Positions 35,550 to 43,997 of a stretch of 64,000 nucleotides of DNA are shown here, in pieces. The stretch's first letter is position 1. Each line of letters starts with the position of its first letter. Both the position numbers and the translations under genes were made by a program. Source of the stretch: Poriferisodalis sp965237655 (GTDB taxonomy: Bacteria > Actinomycetota > Acidimicrobiia > Acidimicrobiales > Poriferisodalaceae); contig NZ_CBDEGB010000002.1 in the NCBI RefSeq assembly GCF_965237655.1, positions 310,001 to 374,000 on the forward strand, in the 5' to 3' direction. The notes under the pieces are model-generated. The model was given only the letters and a program-made list of their open reading frames with translations, did not search any database and was not told the DNA's origin.

Positions 35550-36251
35550 GTGATCGATCTCCAAGGTGTCACCAAGCACTATGAGGTGGGCCCCGTGTTG
35601 GTCACGGCGCTCGACGGCATCGACTTGCATGTCGACGCTGGCGAGTTCGTCGTAGTGCTCGGACCGTCGGGGAGCGGCAAGACCACCACGCTCAACATCA
35701 TCGGCGCATTGGATACTGCATCGACAGGCAAGGTGACCGTCGGCGGCCGCGACCTCACCGACTCCAGCCGCGGCGAGCTCTTCGCCCTGCGCCGAGAGAC
35801 AGTGAGCTTCATCTTCCAGAGCTTCAACCTGTTCCCGGGCCTGACCGCAACCGAGAACGTCGAGTTCGGAATGGATGTCTCGGGCAAGAGCGGATCGGCC
35901 GACCCCGCCGACATACTCGAATCCGTTGGACTCGGCCACCGCCTCGGGCATTTCCCGCACGAGCTGTCGGGCGGTGAGCAGCAGCGCGTGGCGATCGCAC
36001 GGGCGCTAGCCACCGGCAACTCGGTGCTGCTTGCAGACGAGCCCACGGGTGAACTGGACTTCAAGACGGGTGCTCAGATTCTTGAGCTGCTGGCCGAGCA
36101 GGCCCAAAAGGACAGGGCAGTTCTCGTGGTGACGCACAACCGTGAGATCTCGCGGATGGCCGACCGCGTCGTGGAGATGAGCAGCGGGCAGATCATCAGC
36201 GACGGCCCGCCGGAAGGCGGCAAGACCCCGCTGTCCGAGCTTCACTGGTAG
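35550..36251 (+). CDS. ABC transporter ATP-binding protein (MacB/LolD-like)
   Basis: A 233-residue ATPase: Walker A GPSGSGKTT (about 38-46), Q-loop IFQSFNLFPGLTATENVEF, signature LSGGEQQR (about 139), Walker B VLLADEPTGELD and the H-loop VVTHN. The TGELD and LFPGLTATENV pattern is that of the MacB/LolD/FtsE class that partners FtsX-like permeases. GTG 35550 is chosen since GGGGAG precedes it by 9 bases. It is followed 9 bases later by the apparent GTG of its permease, so this is an ABC exporter of the tripartite or lipoprotein-release type. Confidence 0.92.
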   Translation: MIDLQGVTKHYEVGPVLVTALDGIDLHVDAGEFVVVLGPSGSGKTTTLNIIGALDTASTGKVTVGGRDLTDSSRGELFALRRETVSFIFQSFNLFPGLTATENVEFGMDVSGKSGSADPADILESVGLGHRLGHFPHELSGGEQQRVAIARALATGNSVLLADEPTGELDFKTGAQILELLAEQAQKDRAVLVVTHNREISRMADRVVEMSSGQIISDGPPEGGKTPLSELHW

Positions 36252-36260
36252 GTCGCGAAC

Positions 36261-38732
36261 GTGTAGCTTCTCCGGCTGCGCTGGTCCCTGCGGGACGCGC
36301 GGGCACGCTGGATCCAGATCACCGGCATTGCGTTCACGATCGCCATCGGCATCGGCACCTACGCCGGACTCACCAGCGTCACTGAGTGGCGGACCGCTGC
36401 CATCGACGAAAGCCTCGAGCTCACCAACATGTACGACCTCCGTGCGACGGTCAGCGGGGGTTCCGATGTGCCTTCTGGATCGCTTGCGCACATCGCAAGC
36501 GAGATCGACGGCATCGACGAGTACAACGAACGACTCGTCATTGACACCCAGGTTGAAGCTGACGTAGGCGGCGACGCGCTGATCGTGCACGGGCGTGTTG
36601 TCGGTATCGATCTGTCCGCAGATGGATCAAGCATCACCGGACCGAGCGTCAACGGCGTCGAGCTCATCGAAAGCGATCAACTGCCGCAGTCGGGGTCCGA
36701 CACGCCGCTCGTGTTGCTCGAAGGGAGTTTTGCTTCGTTCCACAGTCTGCCCGCGAGCGGCCAGGTGACGGTCGGCGGCGACATTGACGTCGACTATTTC
36801 GGCCACGCCGTGTCACCGGAGTATTTCCTGATCACCGAGGGGAATGGTTCGCTTGGCAAGTCCAACCTCGCGGTGTTGTTCGCACCGTTGTCGGTTGCCC
36901 AAGACATCACAGGCAGGCCGGGCGCAGTCAACGATCTCGTGCTCACGCTGGAGCCTGGCGCCGACGCTGGAGCAGTGACGCAGCAGTTGTTTGATGCTGC
37001 GGCTTCGCTGGACGGGACTCTGCTGGAAGTTGTGACTCGTGACGACACGCCCTCGTACATCGGGTTGATCGGCACGGCGGAGGTCGATAGGAACGTCTAC
37101 AACGTCATCGCGCTCTTGCTCTTCGTGGGTGCCGCCTTTGCTGCGCTGAATTTCTCGGCACGGATGGTGGAAGCACAGCGGCGTGAGATCGGCACGTCCA
37201 TGGCAATTGGTGAGACACCTCGATCAATCGCCATCCGACCAATGCTGGTCGGTATACAGATTGGCCTTCTCGGCGTCGTATTCGGCTTAGCCGTGGGCTT
37301 CGTGGTTTCGTTCCAGACGGTAAGCGTCATCCAGCAGATCGTGACGCTGCCGGTGTTCGACAAGCCGTTCCAGGGGGCGATCTTCGCTCGAGCAGCGGCG
37401 ATCGGTTTCGTCGTGCCCATGCTGGCGGTGTTCGGGCCAGTCCTGCGGGCCGTCCGGGTTCGACCCGTGGAGGCGATCCGGTCGGGGCACTTGGCATCGC
37501 GCGGCGGCGGTCTCTCACCCATTATCAGCCGCTTGCCTTTGCCCGGCCGCAGCCTCGAGCGGATGCCATTCCGCAACTTGATGAGAGCCCCTCGCCGTAC
37601 CTTCCTGACACTGCTGACCTTCACCATGAGCTTGGCGATCCTGTTCAGCATGGTGGGCTTGAGCAGCACCTTCGCAGCCACGTTCGACAGCGGCGACCAA
37701 GAGTTGCTCGGCGACGAGCCCGATCGCTTCATGGCGCGATTCGACTCCTTCTACGCGGACAACTCGCCTCAGGTGCAGGGCGTGCTCACGAACCCGACTG
37801 TGCAACTCGGTGAGCCGGGATTGGTCATGGGGGCAAGAGCCACTTCTGACGAGCCCGTCGGCGACGACGGCAGCGCTGAGCCCACTCGCCTTGACCTCAT
37901 CGTCCGATTCACCGATTTCGGCAGTGATGTCTGGACGCCAACGGTGACCGAAGGAGAGCTGTCACGCGGTACGCCGGGAGTCGTGCTCGCCGACAAGGCC
38001 GCGCGGGACCTGGACGTCGGGGTCGGCGACGAGGTCGTCGTCACCCATCTAGTACTCGTCAATGGGGTGTTCACCTTCGATACGCGCTCGCTGCCGGTCG
38101 CCGGGATCCATCCCCATCCGCTGCGGATCAATGCCTACATGGACCTCTCCCAGGCGTCAGATTGGGGCTTGGGAGGACTCGCGAATATCGTCACCGGCGT
38201 TCCCCGGGGCGGCAGCACCCTGAACGATGTGAAGCGGGCGCTCTTTGGCACCGGCTCGGGTGTGGAGTTGGTGCAGGGACTCGACGAGTCGTTCAAGTCG
38301 GCGCAGGATTCGCTGGATCAGGTCTCGAGCGTCTTCATTCTCACTCGGATACTCGTGATCTTCCTAGTGCTGCTGATCGCGTTCAACACCGTCAACATCA
38401 ATGTGGACGAACGAGCTCGCGACCATGCGACGATGTTCGCCTACGGCGTGCCGGTTCGCCGGGTCGTGGCCAACCTCTCGATGGAAGGTTTGCTGCTGGG
38501 CGTGGCAGCAGTGGTGCTCGGTGGCTTGTTCGGCTATGCGTTGCTGCTGTGGATGGCCCTGTTCTTGATGCCAACCGCCATTCCTGAAGTGGGCATGATC
38601 GTGTCGGTGCGCTGGGTGGAGATGGTGGTGTACTTCGTCTTGGCGCTCATTGCAATTGGGATGGCTCCGATATTTCCCGGCCGCAAGCTCAAGCAGATGT
38701 TCATCCCGGGCAAGCTGCGGGTCATGGAGTAG
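36261..38732 (+). CDS. FtsX-like ABC permease; apparent start codon followed by TAG
   Basis: A large permease (about 821 residues) with two MacB-like halves: an N-terminal helix (WIQITGIAFTIAIGIGTYAGLTSV), a large extracytoplasmic domain, FtsX helices at about residues 275-400, then a second extracytoplasmic domain and three final helices. The frame is open from 36267 and reads LLRLRWSLRDARARW, a normal start for this family. But the only nearby ATG/GTG/TTG is the GTG at 36261, immediately followed in frame by TAG (36264). The next ATG (36429) would delete helix 1. So the gene has a lost second codon, uses a CTG start, or is a young pseudogene. Confidence 0.75.
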
Positions 38733-38802
38733 GGCCTCCCGGAGTACGGCGTCATCGAGTAGAGCCGAACCCCCCGCTCTGTAGTCGGGCCGGCTCGCTG
38801 CA

Positions 38803-39744
38803 TCACATCGCTGGGGCGACGGGTGTCCATACCCACGGCTGCGTCGGCAGTGCCGTGGGATCGAAGCGCTCCGCCAGTGCTGGCAGGTCGTCGACGGTCG
38901 TGACGGGTTCAAGTCCCAGGCTGGTCAACAGCAGATTCAGGACATAGAGGGGTGCTTCCCCAAGCGCCAACCGGTCCGCCAGCGTCACCGCGCCGTCACG
39001 CTTCGCAAGGCGTCGACCCTGCGGGCCCAACACGAGCGGCACGTGCACGCATTCCGGCGGGTCGAGGCCGAGCAGGCGGGCCAGATGCACTTGGCGCGGT
39101 GTGGACGGCAACAGATCGTCGCCTCGGACGACTTGGTTGACGCCTTGGGCGGCGTCGTCGACGACAACGGCCAGGTTGTACGCCGAGGTGCCGTCGCCGC
39201 GCTGGATCACGAAGTCGTCGACGATGCCGGTGTAGCTGCCTAGCTGCCGGTCGGCGACCGTCAGCTCGAGGTGCTGAGTGTCTGGGGCATCGACGCGTAG
39301 CCGAATCGCCGGCGGTCGTCCCTCGCCCCGGCGCTGGGAGAGTTGAGAGCGAGTGAGCCGTCGGCAGGTGCCCGGGTATGCGCCCTCAGGCGACGGCCCG
39401 TGGGGTGCCACGACAGCTTCGGCGATCTCTCGCCGCGTGCAAAAGCACTCGTAGGTGAGTCCACGCTGGCGGAGGTTGGCGATCGCGTCCAGATAGACGT
39501 CTATCCGGTTGCTCTGGCGAATGGGTTCGCCATCCCAGTCGAGCCCGACCGCGGCTACGTCACGCAACTGCGATTCGTAGAACTGCGGCCGCACGGCGCT
39601 GTCCAGGTCTTCGAACCGCCACAGCAAGCGTCCGCCCGCCGAACGGGCGAACAGCCAGGCCAGCAAGGCCGTGCGCAGGTTCCCCAGGTGCAGATCACCG
39701 GTCGGGCTCGGAGCCCAGCGACCGATAGTCAGGCCTTCAGTCAA
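38803..39744 (-). CDS. gluQ: Glutamyl-Q tRNA(Asp) synthetase
   Basis: A 313-residue truncated GluRS paralogue that attaches glutamate to queuosine-34 of tRNA(Asp). It has the ATP motif HLGN (GDLHLGNLRTALLAWLFAR), the zinc cluster YECFCTRREI...YPGTCRRL, and the KMSKS-equivalent RRLAKRDGA. The C-terminal anticodon-binding domain of true GluRS is missing, as expected. The start is a TTG at 39744 whose bases overlap the upstream gene's stop (TTGA), so translation is coupled to the nitroreductase-SRPBCC gene. No queuosine biosynthesis gene lies in the window. Confidence 0.92.
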   Translation of the reverse strand: MTEGLTIGRWAPSPTGDLHLGNLRTALLAWLFARSAGGRLLWRFEDLDSAVRPQFYESQLRDVAAVGLDWDGEPIRQSNRIDVYLDAIANLRQRGLTYECFCTRREIAEAVVAPHGPSPEGAYPGTCRRLTRSQLSQRRGEGRPPAIRLRVDAPDTQHLELTVADRQLGSYTGIVDDFVIQRGDGTSAYNLAVVVDDAAQGVNQVVRGDDLLPSTPRQVHLARLLGLDPPECVHVPLVLGPQGRRLAKRDGAVTLADRLALGEAPLYVLNLLLTSLGLEPVTTVDDLPALAERFDPTALPTQPWVWTPVAPAM

Positions 39745-40952
39745 GCGTTGCCCTCGGCAAGCGCCTTGATTCCCTCCACGCAGCGAGCCATGTTTGCCAG
39801 ATGTTCGCTCTGACGCCGCGAAAGGATGCGCGGCTCCTTGTCGGGCATCGCCTCGATGGCCGCGCTGAGCCCGGAGGGACCGGGGCCGATCCGCACCGTA
39901 TGGCGCAGGCGGCAGCGCTGGCCGTGCAGGACGTCGATCTCGTAGCGCCAACGGGCCCCGGCGACATCTTCGGTCTCGCCCGTTGCCCAGCCCAAGAGCA
40001 CGTTCGGCTCGAACTCGGTGACGGTGAGATCGATATTCCACTCGCCGATGGCGAGGTGCTGGTTGTGACCGATGAACTTGGCGCCCGCGGCGGGGGAGTC
40101 GTAGCCCGGGGCCCACTCGGCGCGTACGAACTCCTCGGAGAAGTTGGCACCGGCGTTGATGTTGCTGACGATCTCCCACACCCGTTCAGCCGGCGCGTCG
40201 ATGTCTACTTCGACAGTGGCGCCGGGACCCTCGCTCATCGAACGGGCAGCCGACTCGTCGCCGCGTGCTTCCCAGGTTCGGCCCCAGCCGTCGACATATG
40301 CGATCTCGTTGGCGCGCCGCCGCGGCACCGCGCCGAACTCGGTTCCCTTGGACCACGCCAGCGGCAATAGCGCTATGGGGGTGACACCCTCTGGAATGCC
40401 GAGCACCTGGCGCAGCTCTTCCTCTTTGTTGAGGATGGCCGTAGTCCACGCCGTGGCGAGGCCCCGGGCCCGCGCCGCAAGGCAGAAGCTCCACGCCGAC
40501 TGCAGCACCGAGTCGAACAGCCCGGGCTTGCCGCTGTCGTCGTGTACACCCCACACGCAGGGAATGACGATGACGGGCACCTCGGCCAGGTGTTCGGCGA
40601 GGTGTGCGGCGGAGCGCATCACCTGTTCCATCGGGTGTCCCGTGCCTGCGGTGGCGTCGCGGCCTCGCTGCATGAAGCTGCCGACGACCGAGTTGTACAT
40701 CTCGCCGAGGGCCTGCCGCTGAGCTGCGTCACGAATCACCAGCCAGCGTCGACTGGCCTGGTTGCCGCCGCCGGGGGATTGCTCGGCGACATCGATGCAG
40801 TCGAGCACCACGTCGTGGGGGACATCGCGTTCGAGGTCCAGCCGGAGTCGTACCGAGCGGGTGGTGGACAGCACGCCGTCGATCGACGCGAGGTCAACTC
40901 CGGTGGAGTCGTAGCGGGCAGGGACGTGGGGGTTCAGCTCTGGTGTCGGCAT
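39741..40952 (-). CDS. Nitroreductase-SRPBCC fusion protein
   Basis: A 403-residue protein with two domains. Residues about 20-240 form a nitroreductase/FMN fold (TRSVRLRLDLERDVPHDVVLDCIDVAEQSPGGGNQASRRWLVIRD, LQSAWSFCLAARARGLATAWTT, LGIPEGVTPIALLPLAW). Residues about 255-400 form an SRPBCC/START-like lipid-binding domain (ATVEVDIDAPAERVWEIVSNI, LLGWATG...RWRYEIDVLHGQRCRLRHTVRIGP). The flavoprotein half could reduce an aromatic or quinone held by the SRPBCC half. ATG 40952 is chosen over 41009 for size. Followed directly (TTGA) by GluQ-RS. Confidence 0.8.
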   Translation of the reverse strand: MPTPELNPHVPARYDSTGVDLASIDGVLSTTRSVRLRLDLERDVPHDVVLDCIDVAEQSPGGGNQASRRWLVIRDAAQRQALGEMYNSVVGSFMQRGRDATAGTGHPMEQVMRSAAHLAEHLAEVPVIVIPCVWGVHDDSGKPGLFDSVLQSAWSFCLAARARGLATAWTTAILNKEEELRQVLGIPEGVTPIALLPLAWSKGTEFGAVPRRRANEIAYVDGWGRTWEARGDESAARSMSEGPGATVEVDIDAPAERVWEIVSNINAGANFSEEFVRAEWAPGYDSPAAGAKFIGHNQHLAIGEWNIDLTVTEFEPNVLLGWATGETEDVAGARWRYEIDVLHGQRCRLRHTVRIGPGPSGLSAAIEAMPDKEPRILSRRQSEHLANMARCVEGIKALAEGNA

Positions 40953-40996
40953 GACCGTCAGTATTGCCGTCTCGGTCCGTAGTTTCTCCGAGCGTG

Positions 40997-42580
40997 ACGA
41001 AACCCTCACCGGCCAGACGGCACGTCGCTCGACCGATCAAGGCCGGCGCAGTGCTGGCGTCTGCCGCCCTCGCTGTCCTTGCTTGCGCGTGCTTGCCCAG
41101 TCGTTGGGAGTTGGGAGAGACACAGGAGCCTGTCGCATCCGCCGACTCGGCGGCAACTGATCCCGTTGCGCCAGGGAATTCCGAAGCGCTCGAGCCCTCC
41201 GCGACCGCCCGTGACTGTTCCCCTCGGAATCCAGCGGACGACCTTGTGATCGACACCACCGCTGCTGTGCAGCTCAGTGTCGAGATATCGCGCACCCTCT
41301 ACGACTGTGCCGACGAGATCGGACTGGCGTTCGCCCGGGATACCGAGGCGATCCTCACGCTGTCCGAGCGCGGGATACGCGGACCCCTCTTGCTCATGGA
41401 TTCGTGGTCTGGCGCTGAACCGATGTCAGAAATTCGGCGTCTGGCGCCGGAGCGGATCGTGGCGGCTGGCTTCAACGAACAGGCCCTCCGACAACGGCTC
41501 GCCGGATTCGCCGTCGAATGGGTACCCGTTGATCCGGGGGCAGCGCCGCCGCAGGGAAACGTTCCGCATGAGCGCGTGTGGATGGTCGACAGCGCCGAGC
41601 GAGCAGCGATGCTCGGGGTTCTCGGGCGCCAGATCGGCGCGGCGGCGATGGCCGTGACCGGAGACTTGCGGGCCGTCGCCCCGGAAGAACGGGCGATGTT
41701 GCGCGAGGCGGAGAGTGTGGAGCTGCACGCGGACCTTGGCCCCGACACAGCGTGGCAACTGGAGGTCATACGCAGCGGCCACGAGCTGCCCGGCGGCGGC
41801 CTGCTCATGTTTGAGCCCGGCCGCGCTCGCCGTTTGGTGGCGATGTACGGCCACCCATCAACATCGCAGCTCGGCGTGCTGGGAGAGCAGGGCCCATCTG
41901 AGGGTGTGGCGCGCGTGCGGTCCATCTCCGACGGCTACAACACCGACGGATCAAACGTGGTGCTTGCCTTCGAGATCATCGCCACCGTTGCGTCATCCGG
42001 CGCTGGCCGTGACGGCGATTATTCCAACGAGACCGACCTCGATGAGATCAGGCCGTGGATCACCACGGCATCTGCCAACGACATGTACGTGGTGCTGGAC
42101 CTGCAGTCGGGCCGAACCGATTTTCTCACGCAAGCCAAGCAGTATGAGGAGTTCCTGCGGCTCCCCCACGTCGGGCTGGCCCTTGATCCTGAGTGGCGAC
42201 TCAATCCCGGCCAGGTGCATCTGCGTCAGATCGGCACGGTCGATGCCACCGAGATCAACCAAGTCGTGCGCTGGATGGCCGGTCTCGTCCGTGAGGAGGC
42301 CCTTCCTCAGAAGCTGTTGATTCTGCACCAATTCGGCTTCTCGATGATCACAAATCGCGATCAGGTCGAGACCCCCGCGGAGCTGGCGGTGCTGATCCAC
42401 ATGGACGGACAAGGCCCGATCAGTACGAAATACAGCACTTGGGATGCGTTGACCACCCAACCCGACGCCAATCGCTTCTACTGGGGCTGGAAGAACTTCT
42501 ACGACGAGGACTTCCCCACCGCCACCGCGGAACAGGTGCTGGGTCTCACTCCTTCGCCGGTGTACGTGTCGTTTCAGTAG
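40997..42580 (+). CDS. Predicted lipoprotein of unknown function
   Basis: A 527-residue exported protein with a basic leader (KPSPARRHVARPIKAG), hydrophobic stretch and lipobox AVLAC. The first half (about 60-260) has a repeated Rossmann-like texture, GLAFARDTEAILTLSERGIRGPLLLM and later ERAAMLGVLGRQIGAAAMAVTGDLR. The second half (about 290-520) reads like a TIM barrel, with FEIIATVASSGAGRDGDYSNETDLDEIRPWI, YVVLDLQSGRTDFLTQAKQYEEFLRLPHVGLALDPEWRL and LLILHQFGFSMI. I recognise no catalytic signature. GTG 40997 is chosen because it starts the signal peptide; 43 bp separate it from the divergent nitroreductase gene. Confidence 0.65.
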   Translation, partial: TKPSPARRHVARPIKAGAVLASAALAVLACACLPSRWELGETQEPVASADSAATDPVAPGNSEALEPSATARDCSPRNPADDLVIDTTAAVQLSVEISRTLYDCADEIGLAFARDTEAILTLSERGIRGPLLLMDSWSGAEPMSEIRRLAPERIVAAGFNEQALRQRLAGFAVEWVPVDPGAAPPQGNVPHERVWMVDSAERAAMLGVLGRQIGAAAMAVTGDLRAVAPEERAMLREAESVELHADLGPDTAWQLEVIRSGHELPGGGLLMFEPGRARRLVAMYGHPSTSQLGVLGEQGPSEGVARVRSISDGYNTDGSNVVLAFEIIATVASSGAGRDGDYSNETDLDEIRPWITTASANDMYVVLDLQSGRTDFLTQAKQYEEFLRLPHVGLALDPEWRLNPGQVHLRQIGTVDATEINQVVRWMAGLVREEALPQKLLILHQFGFSMITNRDQVETPAELAVLIHMDGQGPISTKYSTWDALTTQPDANRFYWGWKNFYDEDFPTATAEQVLGLTPSPVYVSFQ

Positions 42581-42675
42581 ACCGCCGGTCACGTCCCGAT
42601 GTTCCAGTCATCGTGCCGCGCGAGGGACGGCGCGTCGAAGTTTGAACCCGATGATCGCGCCGTAACATCCGCAGC

Positions 42676-43836
42676 GTGGCAAGGCTGCCATACCTGAATT
42701 CGCGCCTGCAGGGCTATCAGTCGACAATCTTCGCCGAGATGTCTGCATTGGCGGTGCGAACTGGTGCCATCAACTTGGGCCAGGGTTTTCCCGACACGGA
42801 TGGCCCGACGGAGGTGCTGGAAGCGGCGGTGGCCGCGATCCGCAGTGGCGCGGCCAACCAATACCCGCCGGGCATCGGGATAGCCGACCTGCGCCATGCC
42901 GTGGCGCGGCACCAGTCACGGTTCTGGGGTTTGGACTTCGAACCCGACAGTGAGGTTCTGATCACGGCGGGTGCCAGCGAGGCGTTGGCGGCCAGCTTGC
43001 TCGCGCTGTGCGAAGTCGGCGATGAGGTGCTGACGTTCGAGCCTTGGTACGACCTGTACGGCGCGGTCGTCTCCATGGCGGGAGCGGTGCGCAAGGTGGT
43101 GACGCTGCGCCCGCCCGACTATGGCTTCGATCCCGACGAGTTGGCTGCTGCGATCACGCCACGCACCCGACTTCTGGTGCTCAACAGCCCGCACAATCCC
43201 ACCGGCAAGGTGTTCAGCCGGTCCGAGCTGGAAGCCATCGCGCAGGTAGCCATCGAGCACGATCTCATCGTGGTCACCGATGAGGTCTACGAGCACTTGG
43301 TCTTCGACGGCGAGCACATCCCCATCGCCACGCTGCCGGGCATGTCGGATCGCACCGTGACGATCTCCAGTGGCGGCAAGACGTTTGCTGTGACCGGCTG
43401 GAAGATCGGCTGGGTCTGTGCCCGCCCGGAACTGGTGGCGGCAGTGCGCACCGCAAAGCAATGGCTGACCTACGTCAGCGGCGGCCCGTTCCAGCACGCC
43501 ATCGCTGCCGGACTCGATCTCGGCGACGACTACTTCAAGGGACAGGCCGATGATCTGCGTGCGAAGCGAGACCGGCTCTCGGCGGGTCTGCGGTCAACCG
43601 GTCTCGAAGTGTTCGAACCGTCCGGCACCTACTTCATCACCGCTGACATTCGCTCGATCGGCCACGACGACGGCATCGAGTTCTGCTGGGGGCTACCGGA
43701 GCGAATCGGCGTCGCGGCAGTGCCCAATGTCGTGATGTACGACAACGCGGACGAAGGCCGGCATCTCGTCCGATTCGCGTTCTGCAAACAGCACGACGTC
43801 CTCGACGAAGCCATCGAACGCCTCAAGACCATCTGA
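42676..43836 (+). CDS. PLP-dependent aminotransferase, class I/II (DapC-like)
   Basis: A 386-residue fold-type I aminotransferase: INLGQGFPDTDGP, the PLP contacts NSPHNPTGKVF and VTDEVYEHLVF, and the Schiff-base lysine in SSGGKTFAVTGWKIGW. The closest pattern I know is the actinobacterial N-succinyldiaminopimelate aminotransferase (DapC)/kynurenine-aminotransferase group, so it may act in lysine and cell-wall biosynthesis or in methionine/kynurenine transamination. GTG start at 42676; monocistronic. Specificity is not decided by the sequence. Confidence 0.87.
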   Translation: MARLPYLNSRLQGYQSTIFAEMSALAVRTGAINLGQGFPDTDGPTEVLEAAVAAIRSGAANQYPPGIGIADLRHAVARHQSRFWGLDFEPDSEVLITAGASEALAASLLALCEVGDEVLTFEPWYDLYGAVVSMAGAVRKVVTLRPPDYGFDPDELAAAITPRTRLLVLNSPHNPTGKVFSRSELEAIAQVAIEHDLIVVTDEVYEHLVFDGEHIPIATLPGMSDRTVTISSGGKTFAVTGWKIGWVCARPELVAAVRTAKQWLTYVSGGPFQHAIAAGLDLGDDYFKGQADDLRAKRDRLSAGLRSTGLEVFEPSGTYFITADIRSIGHDDGIEFCWGLPERIGVAAVPNVVMYDNADEGRHLVRFAFCKQHDVLDEAIERLKTI

Positions 43837-43876
43837 AGCCGGCTTCAGCGGACTGCACCCGGCCTCGGCGACACGG

Positions 43877-43913
43877 CTCTCAACTACTCTAAAACATTTA
43901 GAGTAGTTGAGAG
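43877..43913. repeat. Perfect 17-bp inverted repeat (left repeat, start)
   Basis: CTCTCAACTACTCTAAA (43877-43893) and its exact complement (43897-43913) are separated by ACA. This is the longest perfect hairpin in the region and contains the motif GTTGAGAG on both strands. It opens the left copy of the 103-bp repeat. Lies 40 bases past the aminotransferase stop. Confidence 0.85.
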
Positions 43914-43988
43914 TAGGTCAGAAAACCCAGTGTCTATACGGGTTTCCGCGCTCCGAACTGTAAAGACCAGTTGAGACTTGTTGAAAGC
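43886..43988 (+). repeat. Left copy of a 103-bp direct repeat flanking the AlbA_2 gene
   Basis: Aligns without gaps to 45461-45563 with 82 of 103 positions identical (my count). Both copies hold ACTCTAAA-N3-TTTAGAGT, a conserved AAACCC/GGGTTT stem with an 11-base loop, and the iterated heptamer GTTGAGA (or GTTAAGA, GTTGAAA) two or three times. The left copy lies 9 bases past the 3' end of the AlbA_2 gene. Confidence 0.85.
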
Positions 43989-43997
43989 AAGATGCCC

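Noticed and set aside
43877..43988. Integron attC site next to the AlbA_2 gene
   Set aside because: The long palindromic repeats recalled attC, but no RYYYAAC...GTTRRRY core pair is present: the nearest sequences are TCTCAAC and GTTGAGA, which break the consensus at the end bases.
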